A model generated the notes under the pieces. It saw only the letters and a program-made list of their open reading frames with translations. It had not been told where the DNA came from and did not search any database. From positions 434,001 through 498,000 of the forward strand of contig NZ_VAJM01000002.1 in assembly GCF_005771675.1 (NCBI RefSeq): DNA of 64,000 nucleotides, read 5' to 3'. Of the stretch, positions 6,663-14,818 are shown one piece after another. Source of the stretch: Hymenobacter jeollabukensis (lineage in GTDB: Bacteria > Bacteroidota > Bacteroidia > Cytophagales > Hymenobacteraceae). Each line of letters begins with the position of its first letter. Position 1 is the stretch's first letter. A program made the position numbers and the translations under genes.

Positions 6663-9560
6663 ATGACCATGAAGCACTTTTCGCTGCTCATGCTCCGAAG
6701 CGGCTGGCTCCTGTTCCTCCTGCTGTTCGCCACGCAGCTGAGGAGCTGGGCCCAACCCACCGGCTGCACCCGCCCCGATCCAGGGGGTAACCCCGCCACC
6801 AATGGACTTTATGCTGAATACTACACCGGTTATTTCAACGACGACCAAAGCTTCTTTACCTCCAACGCCCCGGGCCTCACGCGCATCGACGCGCAGCTGA
6901 ACTTCCCGGACTCCGACAGCTGGGGCACCGGTATCGTGCCGCCGGCCGGCGGCGCGCCCGACGACCCCGCCGACTTCAGCGCCCGCTACCGCGGCAGCCT
7001 GTACGTGCCCGTGGCGGGTAACTACACCTTTTTCCTCTCCTCCGACGACGCTTCCTATTTCTGGATTGATGCGGCCGCGCAGGCCCTGCCGGCGCAAACG
7101 GCCGATGCCCTCATCGACAACGGCGGCGGCCACGGCACATTGGAACGCAGCGCCACGGTGTTTCTGACCGCCGGCCTGCACGGCGTGCTCATTCACTACG
7201 GCGAAGACCTCTACGGCAACAACCTGACCTGGGAATGGGAAAGCGCCGATGCGGGCATCACGCGCCAGATCGTGCCCAGCTCGGCCCTGTGCTCCGCCGT
7301 GCAAAACCTGCTGCAGCTGCCCCAGAGCATTGCCTACTCGCCCGCTACGGCCGGGGTGGCGGCCGGCTCGGTCATCAGCTCGGGCGTGCCGGTGGTAAAC
7401 GACGGCGGCCAGCCCATTACGGCCTTTGCCGTGGCCAACGCCGGCAGCCTGCCGGCGGGCATCAGCATCAATACTGCGACGGGCGTGCTCACGGCGGCGG
7501 CTACGGTGCCCAGCGGCGTGTATAGCGTGAGCGTGTCGCTGACCAACGCCAGCGGCACCAGCACCTTCGGCAACGTCTTCACCTTCGACATTGCCCCGCC
7601 GCCGCCCTCGGGCTGCACCGGCACCGACCCCGGCGGGGCGGCGCCCTCGCGCGGGCTGTACGGCGAGTATTACGCGGGCTTTTTCGGCAGCGACCATAGC
7701 TTCTTCCAGACCGCGCCCGATCTGGTGCGCGTCGATGCGCTGGTGAACTTCACCAACACGCCCAGCTGGGGCAGCATCGTGCCGCCGGCCGGGGGCTCGG
7801 CCGCCGACCCCGATGACTTCAGCGTGCGGCTGCGCGGCAGCCTCTACGTGCCCACCACCGGCAGCTACAAGCTGTACCTGACTTCCGACGACGCCTCCTA
7901 CCTCTGGCTCGACAACGCCGCCCTCGACGCGCCGGCCCAGACCAGCCGGGCCACCATCGACAACGGCGGCCTGCACGCCGCCCGCACCGACTCGGTGACG
8001 GTGTTCCTGACCGCCGGCCTGCACAACCTGCTGATTCACTATGGGGAAAGCGGCGGCGGCAACGTGCTGATGCTGGAATGGGCCAGCACTGCGGCGGGCA
8101 TCACGCGCCAGCCCGTGCCGGCGGCGGCCCTCTGCACGGTGGTGCAGCCGCTGCGCCAGCCGCCCACGGCGCTCAGCTACTCTCCGGCCAGTCTGTCGAC
8201 GGTGAGCGGGCGGGCGGCCTCGTCGCCCACGCCCAGCGCGACCAGCCCGCTGCCCGTGCAGGGCTTTGCGCTGCTGAACGCGGGCAGCTTGCCGGCGGGC
8301 ATCAGCATCAACAGCACGACCGGCGTGCTCACGGCCGCCTCCACCGTGCCGCAGGGCCAGTACACGGCGGGCGTGGCGGTGTACAATGCCGAGGGCGCCC
8401 TGGAACAGCCGCTGGCCTTTGCCTTCGTGGTGACGCCCCCGCCGCCCGGCGGCTGCAGCGGCAGCGACCCGGGCGGCAGCCTGGTGTCGGCGGGCCTGTT
8501 CGGGGAATACTACCCGGGCTATTTCGATGACCAGACGGATAACCAGGGCTTTTTCAAGCGCACTACGGCGGCCTTCTCCCGCATCGACCCGCAGCTGAAC
8601 TTTGGGGCCGTGGGCAGCTGGGGCGACATCGTGCCGCCGGCCCAGGGCTCCAATGAAAACCCCGACCAGTTCAGCGCCCGCTACCGCGGCAGCCTCTACG
8701 TGCCCACGGCCGGCAACTACACGTTCTACCTGACCTCCGACGACGCTTCTTACCTCTGGCTCGACGACGCGGCCCTGGCCTCGCCGCCCACGCTGGCCGC
8801 CGCCCTCATCGACAACGGCACCGGCCACTCGCCGCGCACCATCAGCGCCACGGTATTCCTCCCGGTGGGGCTGCACAACCTGCTGGTGCACTACGGCGAG
8901 TTCAACGGCAGCAACGTGCTGCAGCTGGAATGGGAAAGCACCGATACCGGCCTGGCCCGGCAGCTGGTGGCGGGCACCTCGTTCTGCTCGGCGCTGCAGG
9001 CGCCCCGCGGGCCGCTGCCCATCACGCTGGTGGGCTTCCGCGCCCGGGTGCAGGGCGAGCAGGTGGAGCTAACCTGGGAAACGGCCCAGGAAATCAATAA
9101 CCAGCACTTCGAGCTGGAGCGCTCGGCCGACGGGCGCAGCTACCGCAGCGTGGCGCGCATCACGGGCGCCGGCAACAGCAGCACCCGCCGCAGCTACCGC
9201 CACTTCGACGCGCAGCCCCTGCCGGGCCTGAGCTATTACCGCCTGCGGCAGGTCGACTACGACGGAGCCACCACCGTGAGCGACGCCGTGGCCGTGACGC
9301 GACCGGGTGGCAAAACCATGGCCATCAGCGTGTATCCCAATCCCAACGACGGGCGCTTCACGCTGAAGCTGCAGCAGCCCGCCCCGGCCGATGCCCGGCT
9401 GGAGCTGCTGGACCTGAGCGGGCGCGTGCTGTTGCGGCAAGTGCTGCTGCCGGGCGTGCAGGAGCAGCAGCTGGCGGCGCCCGGCCTGGGCCGCGGGGCG
9501 TACCAGCTGCGCCTGACCACGCCGGCCGGCAGCTGCGTAACCAAGGTGCTGGTGCAATAA
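6663..9560 (+). CDS. Triple PA14-domain surface protein with T9SS sorting domain
   Basis: A 965-residue secreted protein; M3 (6669) is an equally good start. After a signal peptide (to about residue 31) three copies of a near-identical unit begin at residues 34, 317 and 597, a period of 280-283 residues. Each copy has GLYxEYY, a PA14 lectin-like beta-sandwich with YRGSLYVPxxGNYTFxLxSDDASYxW and L-I-H/V-HYGE, and the first two are followed by a putative Ig (He_PIG-like) linker with AGSLPAGISIN. Then comes an FN3-like stretch (about 780-875) and a T9SS type-A C-terminal domain with YPNP at 891-894. PA14 domains often bind carbohydrate. A secreted adhesin or glycan-binding protein is inferred; no catalytic domain is visible. 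Confidence 0.82.
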   Translation: MTMKHFSLLMLRSGWLLFLLLFATQLRSWAQPTGCTRPDPGGNPATNGLYAEYYTGYFNDDQSFFTSNAPGLTRIDAQLNFPDSDSWGTGIVPPAGGAPDDPADFSARYRGSLYVPVAGNYTFFLSSDDASYFWIDAAAQALPAQTADALIDNGGGHGTLERSATVFLTAGLHGVLIHYGEDLYGNNLTWEWESADAGITRQIVPSSALCSAVQNLLQLPQSIAYSPATAGVAAGSVISSGVPVVNDGGQPITAFAVANAGSLPAGISINTATGVLTAAATVPSGVYSVSVSLTNASGTSTFGNVFTFDIAPPPPSGCTGTDPGGAAPSRGLYGEYYAGFFGSDHSFFQTAPDLVRVDALVNFTNTPSWGSIVPPAGGSAADPDDFSVRLRGSLYVPTTGSYKLYLTSDDASYLWLDNAALDAPAQTSRATIDNGGLHAARTDSVTVFLTAGLHNLLIHYGESGGGNVLMLEWASTAAGITRQPVPAAALCTVVQPLRQPPTALSYSPASLSTVSGRAASSPTPSATSPLPVQGFALLNAGSLPAGISINSTTGVLTAASTVPQGQYTAGVAVYNAEGALEQPLAFAFVVTPPPPGGCSGSDPGGSLVSAGLFGEYYPGYFDDQTDNQGFFKRTTAAFSRIDPQLNFGAVGSWGDIVPPAQGSNENPDQFSARYRGSLYVPTAGNYTFYLTSDDASYLWLDDAALASPPTLAAALIDNGTGHSPRTISATVFLPVGLHNLLVHYGEFNGSNVLQLEWESTDTGLARQLVAGTSFCSALQAPRGPLPITLVGFRARVQGEQVELTWETAQEINNQHFELERSADGRSYRSVARITGAGNSSTRRSYRHFDAQPLPGLSYYRLRQVDYDGATTVSDAVAVTRPGGKTMAISVYPNPNDGRFTLKLQQPAPADARLELLDLSGRVLLRQVLLPGVQEQQLAAPGLGRGAYQLRLTTPAGSCVTKVLVQ

Positions 9561-9573
9561 TGGCCTGCGGGCC

Positions 9574-9622
9574 ACAGCCGAACGGCCCGCTCCGCAGATG
9601 GCGGGGCGGGCCGTTCGGCTGT
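9574..9622. terminator. Bidirectional terminator between convergent genes
   Basis: Perfect 17-bp inverted repeat (9574-9590 with 9606-9622), 15-nt loop, placed between the PA14 gene and the convergent DUF2807 gene. Confidence 0.75.
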
Positions 9623-9658
9623 ACCAGCGGTGTGCGTCAGCAAGAGTTGAGCAGATGC

Positions 9659-10402
9659 TTAACCCTTGCTGACGCGGCCGCTGCCGGCAACGTGGCTGGT
9701 TACGCGGGGCGAGCCGGCGTAGTAGATGTTGCCCGAGCCGCTGATGTGCGCGTCGAGGGTTTCGGCCACGTTCAGGCGGCAGTTGCCCGAGCCGCTGATG
9801 CGGGCCTCGCAGGTGCTGGCCTTGAGCTCAGCGGCTTCGATTCGCCCCGAGCCGCTCACGCTGGCCGACAGGGAGCGGGTGCTGCCGTTAAGGCGCATCT
9901 GGCCCGAGCCGCTCACGCTGGCTTCCACCACTTCGGCCTGCAGCGGGGCCCGCAGCTGGCCCGAGCCGCTCACGGCTACCGTCACGGCTTTGCCCGTCAA
10001 AGTGTTGTCGGCGTGCAGGTTGCCCGAGCCGCTCACGCTCAGGCCTTCCAGCGTCGTCACGGTCACGTACACTTTTACCGGGCCCTTGAAGTTGCGCCAG
10101 CTCATGCCGGTGTGGTTGACGGTGCCCACGCGCAGGCGGCCCTTTTCCACGGTGGTTTCGACTTCTTTCACGTCCTCAGGCTGGCCCACGACTTCCACTT
10201 TCTGCGCGTTGCCCTGCGTCACGATGACTTCCATGGAGCCGGCGAGCTGCACGCGGGTAAACGCGCCCACCGTGCGGACCTCGCGGGTATCGGCCGCGGC
10301 ACGAAGGGCGGACGGCGGGCCCGGGGCGACGGGACGGAAAGCGGTGGCGGCGGCCAGCAGCAGCAGCAGGCAGGCCAGGTGGGGGAGGCGGGAGGTTTTC
10401 AT
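9659..10402 (-). CDS. DUF2807 (head GIN domain) beta-helical protein
   Basis: A 247-residue exported protein: signal peptide (about 1-21), then a GIN/DUF2807 domain introduced by FTRVQLAGSMEVIVTQGNAQKVEVVGQPE. From about residue 120 the sequence is a right-handed beta-helix ladder in which S-G-S-G turns recur about every 17-20 residues (SVSGSGNL, AVSGSGQL, SVSGSGQM, SVSGSGRI, RISGSGNC, HISGSGNI, VAGSGRV). The DNA shows the matching repeated block gagccgctcacg. Such proteins are widespread, exported and of unknown function in Bacteroidota. Single-gene unit, convergent with the PA14 gene. Confidence 0.82.
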   Translation of the reverse strand: MKTSRLPHLACLLLLLAAATAFRPVAPGPPSALRAAADTREVRTVGAFTRVQLAGSMEVIVTQGNAQKVEVVGQPEDVKEVETTVEKGRLRVGTVNHTGMSWRNFKGPVKVYVTVTTLEGLSVSGSGNLHADNTLTGKAVTVAVSGSGQLRAPLQAEVVEASVSGSGQMRLNGSTRSLSASVSGSGRIEAAELKASTCEARISGSGNCRLNVAETLDAHISGSGNIYYAGSPRVTSHVAGSGRVSKG

Positions 10403-10621
10403 AGGCGAAGATTGAATGGGATATTCAAGGTAGCAGATGTTGGCAATACCGCCACCCGTTGCCTGGGCCGGCTTAGGTAATTGTTATAGCTCCACCCATT
10501 AGCCAATGCATCATTGCCCAAAGGAGCCCGCGGTGGGCACGCTTAACGCGCCGCCCAAACTGGTTTCCGCCGGCGGAAGCGGTTTTTTCGTGAGCTTTAG
10601 GCCCACGATCAGTCCGCTGCC

Positions 10622-11092
10622 ATGACGCCCAACGAAGAACTGCTGCACCGCTTCTACCAGGCGTTTCAGCGCCGCGACGCCGCCGGAATGGCGGCCTGTT
10701 ATCACCCCGAGGCCACCTTCGAGGACGCCGCTTTCCGGCTGCGGGGCGCCGAAATCGGGCTGATGTGGCGCATGCTCTGCGAGCGGGGCAAAGATTTGCG
10801 CCTGAGCTACAACGACATCCGGGCCGACGAGCAGCAGGGCGCCGCCATCTGGGACGCGCACTACACCTTCTCGCAGACCGGCCGCAAGGTGCACAACCAC
10901 ATCCGGGCGCACTTCACCTTCCAGGACGGCCGCATCCTGACCCATCACGACGACTTCAGCTTCTGGCGCTGGTCGCGACAGGCGCTGGGGCCGGTGGGCT
11001 GGCTGCTGGGCTGGTCGCCGTGGCTGCAGCGGCAGGTGCGGGCCAAAGCCGAGAAGGGCCTGCAGCAGTTCCGCACCTTGCGGGCCCTGTAG
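10622..11092 (+). CDS. NTF2-like (SnoaL fold) protein
   Basis: The 156-residue protein opens MTPNEELLHRFYQAFQRRDAAGMAACYHPEATFED, the classic NTF2-like/SnoaL helix-turn followed by a cone-shaped sheet with HYTFSQTGRKVHNHIRAHFTFQDGRILTHHDDFSFW. Members act as small-molecule enzymes or binding modules; the substrate cannot be read from sequence. An extension of about 40 residues rich in Trp and Arg (WLLGWSPWLQRQVRAK) closes the protein, longer than the minimal fold. Likely cytoplasmic. Followed 44 bp later by a membrane protein gene, possibly co-transcribed. Confidence 0.75.
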   Translation: MTPNEELLHRFYQAFQRRDAAGMAACYHPEATFEDAAFRLRGAEIGLMWRMLCERGKDLRLSYNDIRADEQQGAAIWDAHYTFSQTGRKVHNHIRAHFTFQDGRILTHHDDFSFWRWSRQALGPVGWLLGWSPWLQRQVRAKAEKGLQQFRTLRAL

Positions 11093-11136
11093 AAGCGGGT
11101 TTCGTCTCCCCAGCCAGCGCCCTGCGTATCTCGCCG

Positions 11137-11559
11137 ATGCTGCTTTTGTTGCTGAATTTGGCCATAACGGCCTACCTCACCGGCGTCATCTGGACGGTGC
11201 AGCTGGTGCATTACCCCAGTTTCGCGCTGGTACCGGCCGCCGGCTTTCCGGCGTTTCACCGTGCCCATCTGAAGCGTATGGGCTGGGTGGTGATGGCACC
11301 GATGGTGGGCGAGCTGCTGCTGGCGGGTGCCTGGACCTGGCAGGCGCGCACCGCGCCAGCGTTGGGGGCGCTGGCCCTGGTCGGGTTCATCTGGGCCGTG
11401 ACGTTTCTGGTGTCGGTGCCGCTGCACAACCGCCTCGCCGCTGATGGCTGGAGCTACGCCGCCGTGTACGGACTGGTGCGCACCAACTGGCTGCGTACCC
11501 TGGCCTGGACGCTGCGCCTGGGCCTGCTGGGCTGGGTGCTGTTGGGCTTATTGCCCTGA
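11137..11559 (+). CDS. Four-helix integral membrane protein, family not recognised
   Basis: From the ATG at 11137 the product has 140 residues and about four transmembrane helices (LLLLLNLAITAYLTGVIWTVQL; MGWVVMAPMVGELLLAGAW; LGALALVGFIWAVTFLVSV; TLAWTLRLGLLGWVLLGLL). Conserved-looking polar features are W-T-V-Q-L-V-H-Y-P and F-H-R-A-H in the first loop and P-L-H-N-R before the last helix. The frame also reads upstream through the NTF2-like gene, but that part is a shadow. No function is assigned. Confidence 0.6.
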   Translation: MLLLLLNLAITAYLTGVIWTVQLVHYPSFALVPAAGFPAFHRAHLKRMGWVVMAPMVGELLLAGAWTWQARTAPALGALALVGFIWAVTFLVSVPLHNRLAADGWSYAAVYGLVRTNWLRTLAWTLRLGLLGWVLLGLLP

Positions 11560-11641
11560 GCAAGCCGCAGAAAGCCCGAACTTACGCAACCCAAGGCGGC
11601 GCCCGGTGCGTAGCCGTGGTTATTTTTCCTGCTCTGCCCGC

Positions 11642-12049
11642 ATGCTTCCGCCCCTCGACGCCTTCTTGCCCGAACTGCAGTACCAGACCGCCCGCAGCAG
11701 CGGCCCGGGCGGGCAGAACGTGAACAAAGTCGAAAGCAAAGTGGAGCTGCGCTTCCGCGTGGCCGATTCGGCCGTGCTCAATGACGAACAGAAGCAGCGC
11801 CTGCTGGAAAAGCTGGCCTCGAAGCTCACTTCGGAGGGCGAGCTGCTGGTGACTTCGCAGGAAGACCGCAGCCAGGGCCGCAACAAGGAGCTGGCCCAGC
11901 AAAAGTTCTACGAGCTGCTGACCAAGGCCCTGCACCGCCCCAAGGCCCGCAAAGCCACCAAGCCCAGCAAAGGCGCTGTGCGCAAACGCCTGGAAAGCAA
12001 GAAGAAGCACGGCGACAAGAAGTCGAACCGCGGCCGGGTGGATTTCTAG
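11642..12049 (+). CDS. arfB: Peptidyl-tRNA hydrolase ArfB (YaeJ), ribosome rescue
   Basis: From the ATG at 11642 the product is 135 residues, the normal ArfB length. The catalytic GGQ loop is present in S-S-G-P-G-G-Q-N-V-N-K, followed by VESKVELRFRV, and the C-terminal tail from about residue 100 is strongly basic (RKATKPSKGAVRKRLESKKKHGDKKSNRGR), the part that inserts into the empty mRNA channel of a stalled ribosome. It hydrolyses peptidyl-tRNA on non-stop complexes. Only the GGQ domain is present, so it is not RF1/RF2. Confidence 0.92.
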   Translation: MLPPLDAFLPELQYQTARSSGPGGQNVNKVESKVELRFRVADSAVLNDEQKQRLLEKLASKLTSEGELLVTSQEDRSQGRNKELAQQKFYELLTKALHRPKARKATKPSKGAVRKRLESKKKHGDKKSNRGRVDF

Positions 12050-12076
12050 GAGGTCAACTCCGTTGTCGGGTTCCGC

Positions 12077-12113
12077 ACCGGGCAGCCGGCCGCCCGGTCG
12101 TCGGCTGCCCGGT
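12077..12113. terminator. Hairpin between convergent arfB and lipoprotein genes
   Basis: Perfect 11-bp stem (12077-12087 with 12103-12113), 15-nt loop, midway between two convergent stops; no T run. Confidence 0.55.
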
Positions 12114-12152
12114 ACAGGCGCGCCCGGATTCGGACTATTAGCGCGGCGCCGG

Positions 12153-12938
12153 TTAGTTCAGATCGAGGCCGAAGAGGATGCCGAACCAGGGCCGGTGCTG
12201 GTAAATCCAGACCCGCCCGTCGGGCCCGAGCAGGTGGTCGACGCCCACGGCCAGGCCCACGTTGAACACCCGGGCATCGAAAATGCCGGCCGCGCCCGCA
12301 TGGACCACAAAGCCCTCATACTCCGGGCCGGGCGTTTGCCGCGTCACGTCGCCGGTAATGAAGGTGGAGCCCAACCCCACGAAGCCGCCGTAGCCGAAGC
12401 CCGTGGCCCGAATGGCGGGCACGACGCGCCCAGCCGGGCCGCGGTAGGTGCTGAAGCGGTAAAAATCCAGGCGCCGGCCGAAGTACAGCGCCCCGTTGAA
12501 GTTGGTGTTCAGCTGCACCGGCACGCCCGCCCGCGCCGGCCGCACCTTAAACGGGATGGTAAACACGTCGACGTCGAAGCGGCGGGCCTGCAGCGTGACG
12601 TAGCGGCGCAGCGGCAGCTGGTAGAAATGCTGCGTCGGGGCCGAGTCCGGGGCGGGGTAATGGTCGAAACGCAGTGTGTCGCCGAGCTGGTACACTTGGT
12701 ACTGGACCCGACTCGGCGCGGTGGTGCGCAGGGCCGCGTCGTCGGTGGCCCATACCGTGTACTGACCGGCCGGCAGCTGCGCCACCTGGTTCAGCCGCCC
12801 CACGGTGGCGCAGCCGCTCAGCAGCAGGACGAGGAGTGAATGAATGGATGACCGAATGATTGAATAATGCCAACGGGCCCGCTTCGCAGGGGCGCCGGCA
12901 GCGGGCGCCGGTCGGGCTGTGTGAAAGGCTGAAGTCAT
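12153..12938 (-). CDS. Hypothetical lipoprotein
   Basis: The 261-residue frame has a lipoprotein signal (IHSLLVLLLSGC, lipid Cys about residue 43) after an unusually long basic N-region. No Met lies between residue 1 and the lipobox, so the start at 12938 is kept, though a non-ATG start nearer the hydrophobic core is possible. The mature part has an Ig-like/barrel look (GQYTVWATDD, RRYVTLQARRFDVDVFTIPFKV, ATGFGYGGFVGLGSTFITGDV) and ends WFGILFGLDLN. The residues HYSIIRSSIHS preceding the lipobox are encoded by an intergenic-type tcattc/attcaatcattc repeat (12836-12870). Function unknown. Confidence 0.55.
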   Translation of the reverse strand: MTSAFHTARPAPAAGAPAKRARWHYSIIRSSIHSLLVLLLSGCATVGRLNQVAQLPAGQYTVWATDDAALRTTAPSRVQYQVYQLGDTLRFDHYPAPDSAPTQHFYQLPLRRYVTLQARRFDVDVFTIPFKVRPARAGVPVQLNTNFNGALYFGRRLDFYRFSTYRGPAGRVVPAIRATGFGYGGFVGLGSTFITGDVTRQTPGPEYEGFVVHAGAAGIFDARVFNVGLAVGVDHLLGPDGRVWIYQHRPWFGILFGLDLN

Positions 12939-12989
12939 GGGAGTTACTTGTTTTTCAGCCTTCCAATCATTCCGTCATTCAATCATTGC

Positions 12990-14381
12990 CTACAGCAGCG
13001 TGCCCGACAGCACCGCCGTAGCCACCGAAAAGTAGATGATCAGTCCCGTCACGTCCACGAGCGTGGCCACGAAGGGCGCCGAGGCCGTAGCCGGGTCCAG
13101 GCCCAGGCGCTTGAGAATCATCGGCAGCATGGCCCCCGACAGCGCGCCCCAGAGCACGATGCCCAACAGGGAAATGCCCACTGTGACGGCAATCAGCCGC
13201 CAGTACTCGCCGAAGTAGCCCGGGTCGATGACGGTGGCCCAGAGGATGATGCGGGCCGCGCCCACCACGCCCAGGATGGCGCCCAGCGCCAAACCCGAGG
13301 CAATTTCGCGGCGCATCACCATCCACCAGTCGCTCAAGGTAAACTCGCCCAGCGACATGGCGCGGATGATCAGCGAGGTGGCCTGCGAGCCGGCATTACC
13401 GCCCGCCGAAATGATCAGCGGAATGAACAGCCCGAGCACGGCCGCCCGCTGCAAGTCGTCCTCGAAGTGGTGCATGGCCGAGGTGGTGAGCATCTCGCCC
13501 AGCAGCAGAATCACCAGCCAGCCCGCCCGCTTGCGCACCATCTGCCAGATCGAAGTGGCCAGGTAGGGCTCGTCCAGAGCTTCCGAACCGCCGAGTTTCT
13601 GGATGTCCTCGGTGTCTTCTTCTTCCCGGATGGCTAGGATGTCGTCAATCGTCACGATGCCGAACAGGACGCCTTCCTCGTTGACTACCGGCAGGGCCGT
13701 GCGGTCGTTGCGCCGGAACACGTCGATGACTTCTTCCTGGTCCTGCATGGCCTGCAGCCGCACGAAGCGGCGGTCCATCAGCTCGCTCACGCGCTGCTCG
13801 GGCTGGGCGAAGAGGAACTCGCGGATGCGGATGTCGTCGATAAGCACGCCGCGCTCGTCGATGACGTACACCACGCTCACCGTTTCGGAGCCCGAGCCGT
13901 GCTCCCGGATGTAGTCGAACACCTGCCGCACCGTCCACTCCTCGCGCACGGCGATGTAGTCGGGAGTCATCAGGCGGCCCACCGAGTACTCGGGGTAGCC
14001 CAGCAGCTCCAGCGTCACGCGCCGCTCCTTTTCCGAGAGGGTCTGAATCAGCTCCCGAACCAAGTCGTCGGGCAGAAACTCCAGCAGGGCGGTGCGGTCG
14101 TCCGGCGACATCTCGTTGAGAATGTCGGCAATACGCTCCTGCGAGAGGCTTTCGAGGAAGTGGCGCTGCACCTCCAGGTCCAGAAACTCAAACACTTCCG
14201 TAGCCCGCGTGAGCGGCAGCAGCCGGAAGATGATGAGCTGGTCCTGCTCCGTCCGCTTCTCAATCAGCTCCACCAGTTCCGGCGTGTCAAGACTTCGCAA
14301 TAGCTTCTTGAGGCGAAACAAGTCGCGCTGTTCGAGCAGGTCCGGAATTTGGGCCAGGGCCAGTTGCTGTTGCGTGGTCAT
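12990..14381 (-). CDS. mgtE: Magnesium transporter MgtE
   Basis: The start at 14381 gives 463 residues, the standard MgtE length; an upstream in-frame Met at 14495 adds 38 non-conserved residues. Order: MgtE_N helical domain (about 20-125, ADILNEMSPDDRTALLEFLPDD), two CBS domains (about 135-255, TPDYIAVREEWTVRQVFDYIR and VNEEGVLFGIVTIDDIL), a connecting helix, and five transmembrane helices (about 285-463) with GGNAGSQATSLIIRAMSLGE, the pore-lining signature. The N and CBS domains sense cytoplasmic Mg2+ and gate the homodimeric channel. A TACTTTTG promoter box lies 59 nt upstream. Monocistronic, in a 437-bp divergent arrangement with the cyanophycinase gene. Confidence 0.93.
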   Translation of the reverse strand: MTTQQQLALAQIPDLLEQRDLFRLKKLLRSLDTPELVELIEKRTEQDQLIIFRLLPLTRATEVFEFLDLEVQRHFLESLSQERIADILNEMSPDDRTALLEFLPDDLVRELIQTLSEKERRVTLELLGYPEYSVGRLMTPDYIAVREEWTVRQVFDYIREHGSGSETVSVVYVIDERGVLIDDIRIREFLFAQPEQRVSELMDRRFVRLQAMQDQEEVIDVFRRNDRTALPVVNEEGVLFGIVTIDDILAIREEEDTEDIQKLGGSEALDEPYLATSIWQMVRKRAGWLVILLLGEMLTTSAMHHFEDDLQRAAVLGLFIPLIISAGGNAGSQATSLIIRAMSLGEFTLSDWWMVMRREIASGLALGAILGVVGAARIILWATVIDPGYFGEYWRLIAVTVGISLLGIVLWGALSGAMLPMILKRLGLDPATASAPFVATLVDVTGLIIYFSVATAVLSGTLL

Positions 14382-14439
14382 AAAACGGCGGCAATGAAGG
14401 TGTTTCGCTAGGCAAAACGGGTTTTGGTGAAAGGGCGCG

Positions 14440-14447
14440 CAAAAGTA
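14440..14447 (-). promoter_or_regulatory. TAnnTTTG -7 box for mgtE
   Basis: TACTTTTG on the minus strand, 59 nt before the mgtE ATG; no good -33 element. The surrounding 437-bp divergent region (14382-14818) also has a T8 run (14505-14512) preceded by GC-rich palindromic sequence, but I see no gene or riboswitch in it. Confidence 0.5.
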
Positions 14448-14760
14448 GTTTTTGCCTCCCGGATTTGGAACGGGCCCGGCCGAATTCCGGCCCATTGCGG
14501 CCGATTTTTTTTAGGCTACCAACGGGCCGGCGGCGTGGGTTCTGCCGGCTCAACAGTGCCCCGCGCGTTTACGTGCGCCGCCGCCGCCCGTCGGGTCTCA
14601 AAAACCACTGATTTAGCCGCTGGCTGCCCAGCGGGACGACGGATTGTCGGCGGAGCATCGGAAGGGCAACGCGGTGGGAATCAGCTGCCCCCAGCGCCGG
14701 CCTTGTGGGGCACGGCCGGGCCGTACACCTGCTTACGCCGCCTTATTCGGCCCGGCCGCG

Positions 14761-14768
14761 TAGCTTTG
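14761..14768 (+). promoter_or_regulatory. TAnnTTTG -7 box for the cyanophycinase-like gene
   Basis: TAGCTTTG, an exact consensus match, 50 nt before the chosen ATG at 14819. Confidence 0.5.
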
Positions 14769-14818
14769 GCCGCTGCCATGCCCGAGCCGGCGGTTTGCTC
14801 GCTTTCCGCGTTTTGCCT

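Noticed and set aside
6624-8891. Open frame of 755 codons on the minus strand across the PA14 gene
   Set aside because: Shadow of the PA14 repeats; repeated Arg/His/Val-rich sequence with no family features.
9726-10080. Regularly spaced gagccgctcacg repeats resembling a repeat array
   Set aside because: They encode the S-G-S-G turns of the DUF2807 beta-helix in frame; spacing and context are coding, not CRISPR.
14505-14512. T8 run after GC-rich palindromic sequence as a plus-strand terminator
   Set aside because: No plus-strand gene precedes it; it lies in the divergent mgtE/cyanophycinase region and may be chance or promoter-associated.
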